A stretch of 64,000 nucleotides of DNA from Thamnaconus septentrionalis. Its lineage: Eukaryota; Chordata; Actinopteri; Tetraodontiformes; Monacanthidae. This document shows, piece after piece, positions 62,988-64,000 of the stretch. The position numbers were made by a program, and so were the translations under genes. A model generated the notes under the pieces. It searched no databases. It saw nothing but the letters and a program-made list of their open reading frames with translations, and had not been told where the DNA came from. The DNA is taken from positions 19,099,501-19,163,500 of the forward strand of contig CM020509.1 of the NCBI GenBank assembly GCA_009823395.1. The letters are read 5' to 3'. Every line of letters begins with the position of its first letter. Position 1 is the first letter of the stretch.

Positions 62988-63026
62988 TGCTGCTCCTCCT
63001 GCTGCTGCTGCTGCTGCTGCTGCTGT
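62988..63026. repeat. CTG-rich array
   Basis: CTG units with CTC interruptions followed by about nine pure CTG units; intronic. Confidence 0.93.
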
Positions 63027-63124
63027 TGGGTTCCTGTTGAACCCAACAGCAGCACAACACAAACAAAGTGGCTCTTTTCTTCGAGAGGTCTGCTTGGTGC
63101 TTGATGCGAGAGCATGCGTTAGAC

Positions 63125-63500
63125 CGGGCTGGGCAAACTTTTTGACTGGTGGGCCACTATTTGTTCTAAAATTCAACAGAGGGGCCGGAGCAGGAGCAGA
63201 TGGATGGAAGCGTTTTGATGAGCCACCTCGTAGGAGGAAAAACTATATCATGGGATATGCAGAAAACATGTGCTTTAGTGTCAATTGAAAATGAGCAAAA
63301 TCAAAGTTACAACAAAATCAGCGTCTTTCAAGGCCCATGGTATTTGGCTCTTTATTTAAATGGCTCTTAAAACACTGGGAAAATGAATGAAATAAAGCTA
63401 TTTTATTACTGACTGACTATTAATGTAATTTCTTCAAGTCTGGCAGGCCAGAGCTCAACGGGCCGCATATGGCCCCCGGGCCATAGTTTGGCCACGCCTG
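63125..63500. mobile_element. Non-autonomous hAT-type transposon, copy 2
   Basis: A 376-bp element, same family as 17694-18072. It begins CGGGCTGGGCAAAC and ends GTTTGGCCACGCCTG, flanked by a perfect 8-bp target duplication CGTTAGAC (63117-63124 and 63501-63508). No transposase frame. Confidence 0.9.
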
Positions 63501-64000
63501 CGTTAGACCACAGTTTGGCGAACACGTGACTCCTTCTCAGCTCTGATTTCAGGGGATGAATCACATAAAAAAATAGATAGAGACACACTCTCTCAAGTAA
63601 AAATATAAAATAGGGGCAAGACCCAACAAGTCGATAGAAAATGGAAAAAAAAAGAAAAGGAAAAACTGCCTGCAACACTCAAGTGTCCATCTCAAAAGTC
63701 TTTAATAATGATCTCACTGACGGGCACCAAGGATCAAATCAAACACGTTTCCACCAAGTCTTCCTCAGTTTGGGTCTTCTTCAGATCCTAGTTGCTCGTC
63801 TGTGATATTATTAAAGATTTTTGAGATGTTGCGGGCTGTTTTTCTTTCTTATTTTTGATAAATCACATTAAACACTGTGAAATTTTCCACACACGCTTAA
63901 TGCGGGATTAGTTTTGGCGATTGATCTGGGTTTCTGAGAAGATGTCACTGAAGAGAAACTTGAGGAGTAAGCAGCGCAAGTGCTGCTGCTGAAGTCCCAG

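Larger units (their letters stand above)
61825..64000 (+). other. pigg: pigg intron 5 (continues past window)
   Basis: No further pigg exon is found before the window ends, so this intron is at least 2.2 kb. It holds a CTG/CTC array at 62988-63026 and a second hAT-type copy at 63125-63500. Confidence 0.75.

Overview
This window is vertebrate nuclear DNA, almost certainly from a teleost fish. The genes are split into many short exons with GT-AG introns. Dinucleotide microsatellites are dense, and there are L2-like retroposon tails and short inverted-repeat DNA transposons of types common in fish. Three conserved vertebrate genes lie head-to-tail on the + strand, and one partial EF-hand gene lies on the - strand at the left edge. 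No rRNA, tRNA, CRISPR array or bacterial-type operon is visible.

Layout. (1) 1-3.5 kb, - strand: the 5' part of a centrin-like (caltractin-like) EF-hand gene that runs off the left edge. Its four visible exons form two homologous pairs, and both EF-hand calcium loops of each pair are degenerate. A cluster of CCAAT boxes and an X-box-like element lies upstream. (2) 3.5-9.4 kb: a gene-free interval with CA/GT repeats, two long alternating purine-pyrimidine tracts, an L2-like tail, a run of 18 G and a (GAA)19 array. (3) 9.4-38.5 kb: gabra2, the GABA-A receptor alpha-2 subunit. A CpG-rich 5' region is followed by nine coding exons (1,368 nt, 455 aa) with correct phases throughout, and by a long 3' UTR ending near an AATAAA at 38499. 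(4) 39.7-46.75 kb: guf1, the mitochondrial LepA/EF4-type translation GTPase. It is complete in 17 exons (2,025 nt, 674 aa) with a poly(A) signal at 46741. (5) 47.7 kb to the right edge: pigg, GPI ethanolamine phosphate transferase 2. Five exons cover the signal-anchor segment and most of the metal-dependent catalytic domain (299 codons); the rest lies beyond 64000.

The three + strand genes do not form a pathway: one is a synaptic chloride channel subunit, one a mitochondrial translation factor and one an ER GPI-anchor enzyme. Their proximity is a matter of synteny. In human, GUF1 and GABRA2 are close neighbours on 4p12 and PIGG lies on 4p16.3.

The main points for follow-up are: the centrin-like exon-pair duplication with lost calcium loops and a GC-AG intron; long UG repeats, all in the transcribed sense, beside exons of two genes; two copies of one non-autonomous hAT family with 8-bp target duplications; a TTAA-flanked MITE inside guf1; a 0.7-kb inverted-repeat element carrying a small unrecognised ORF inside pigg; and several blocks in gabra2 and pigg introns that look like conserved developmental regulatory sequence.
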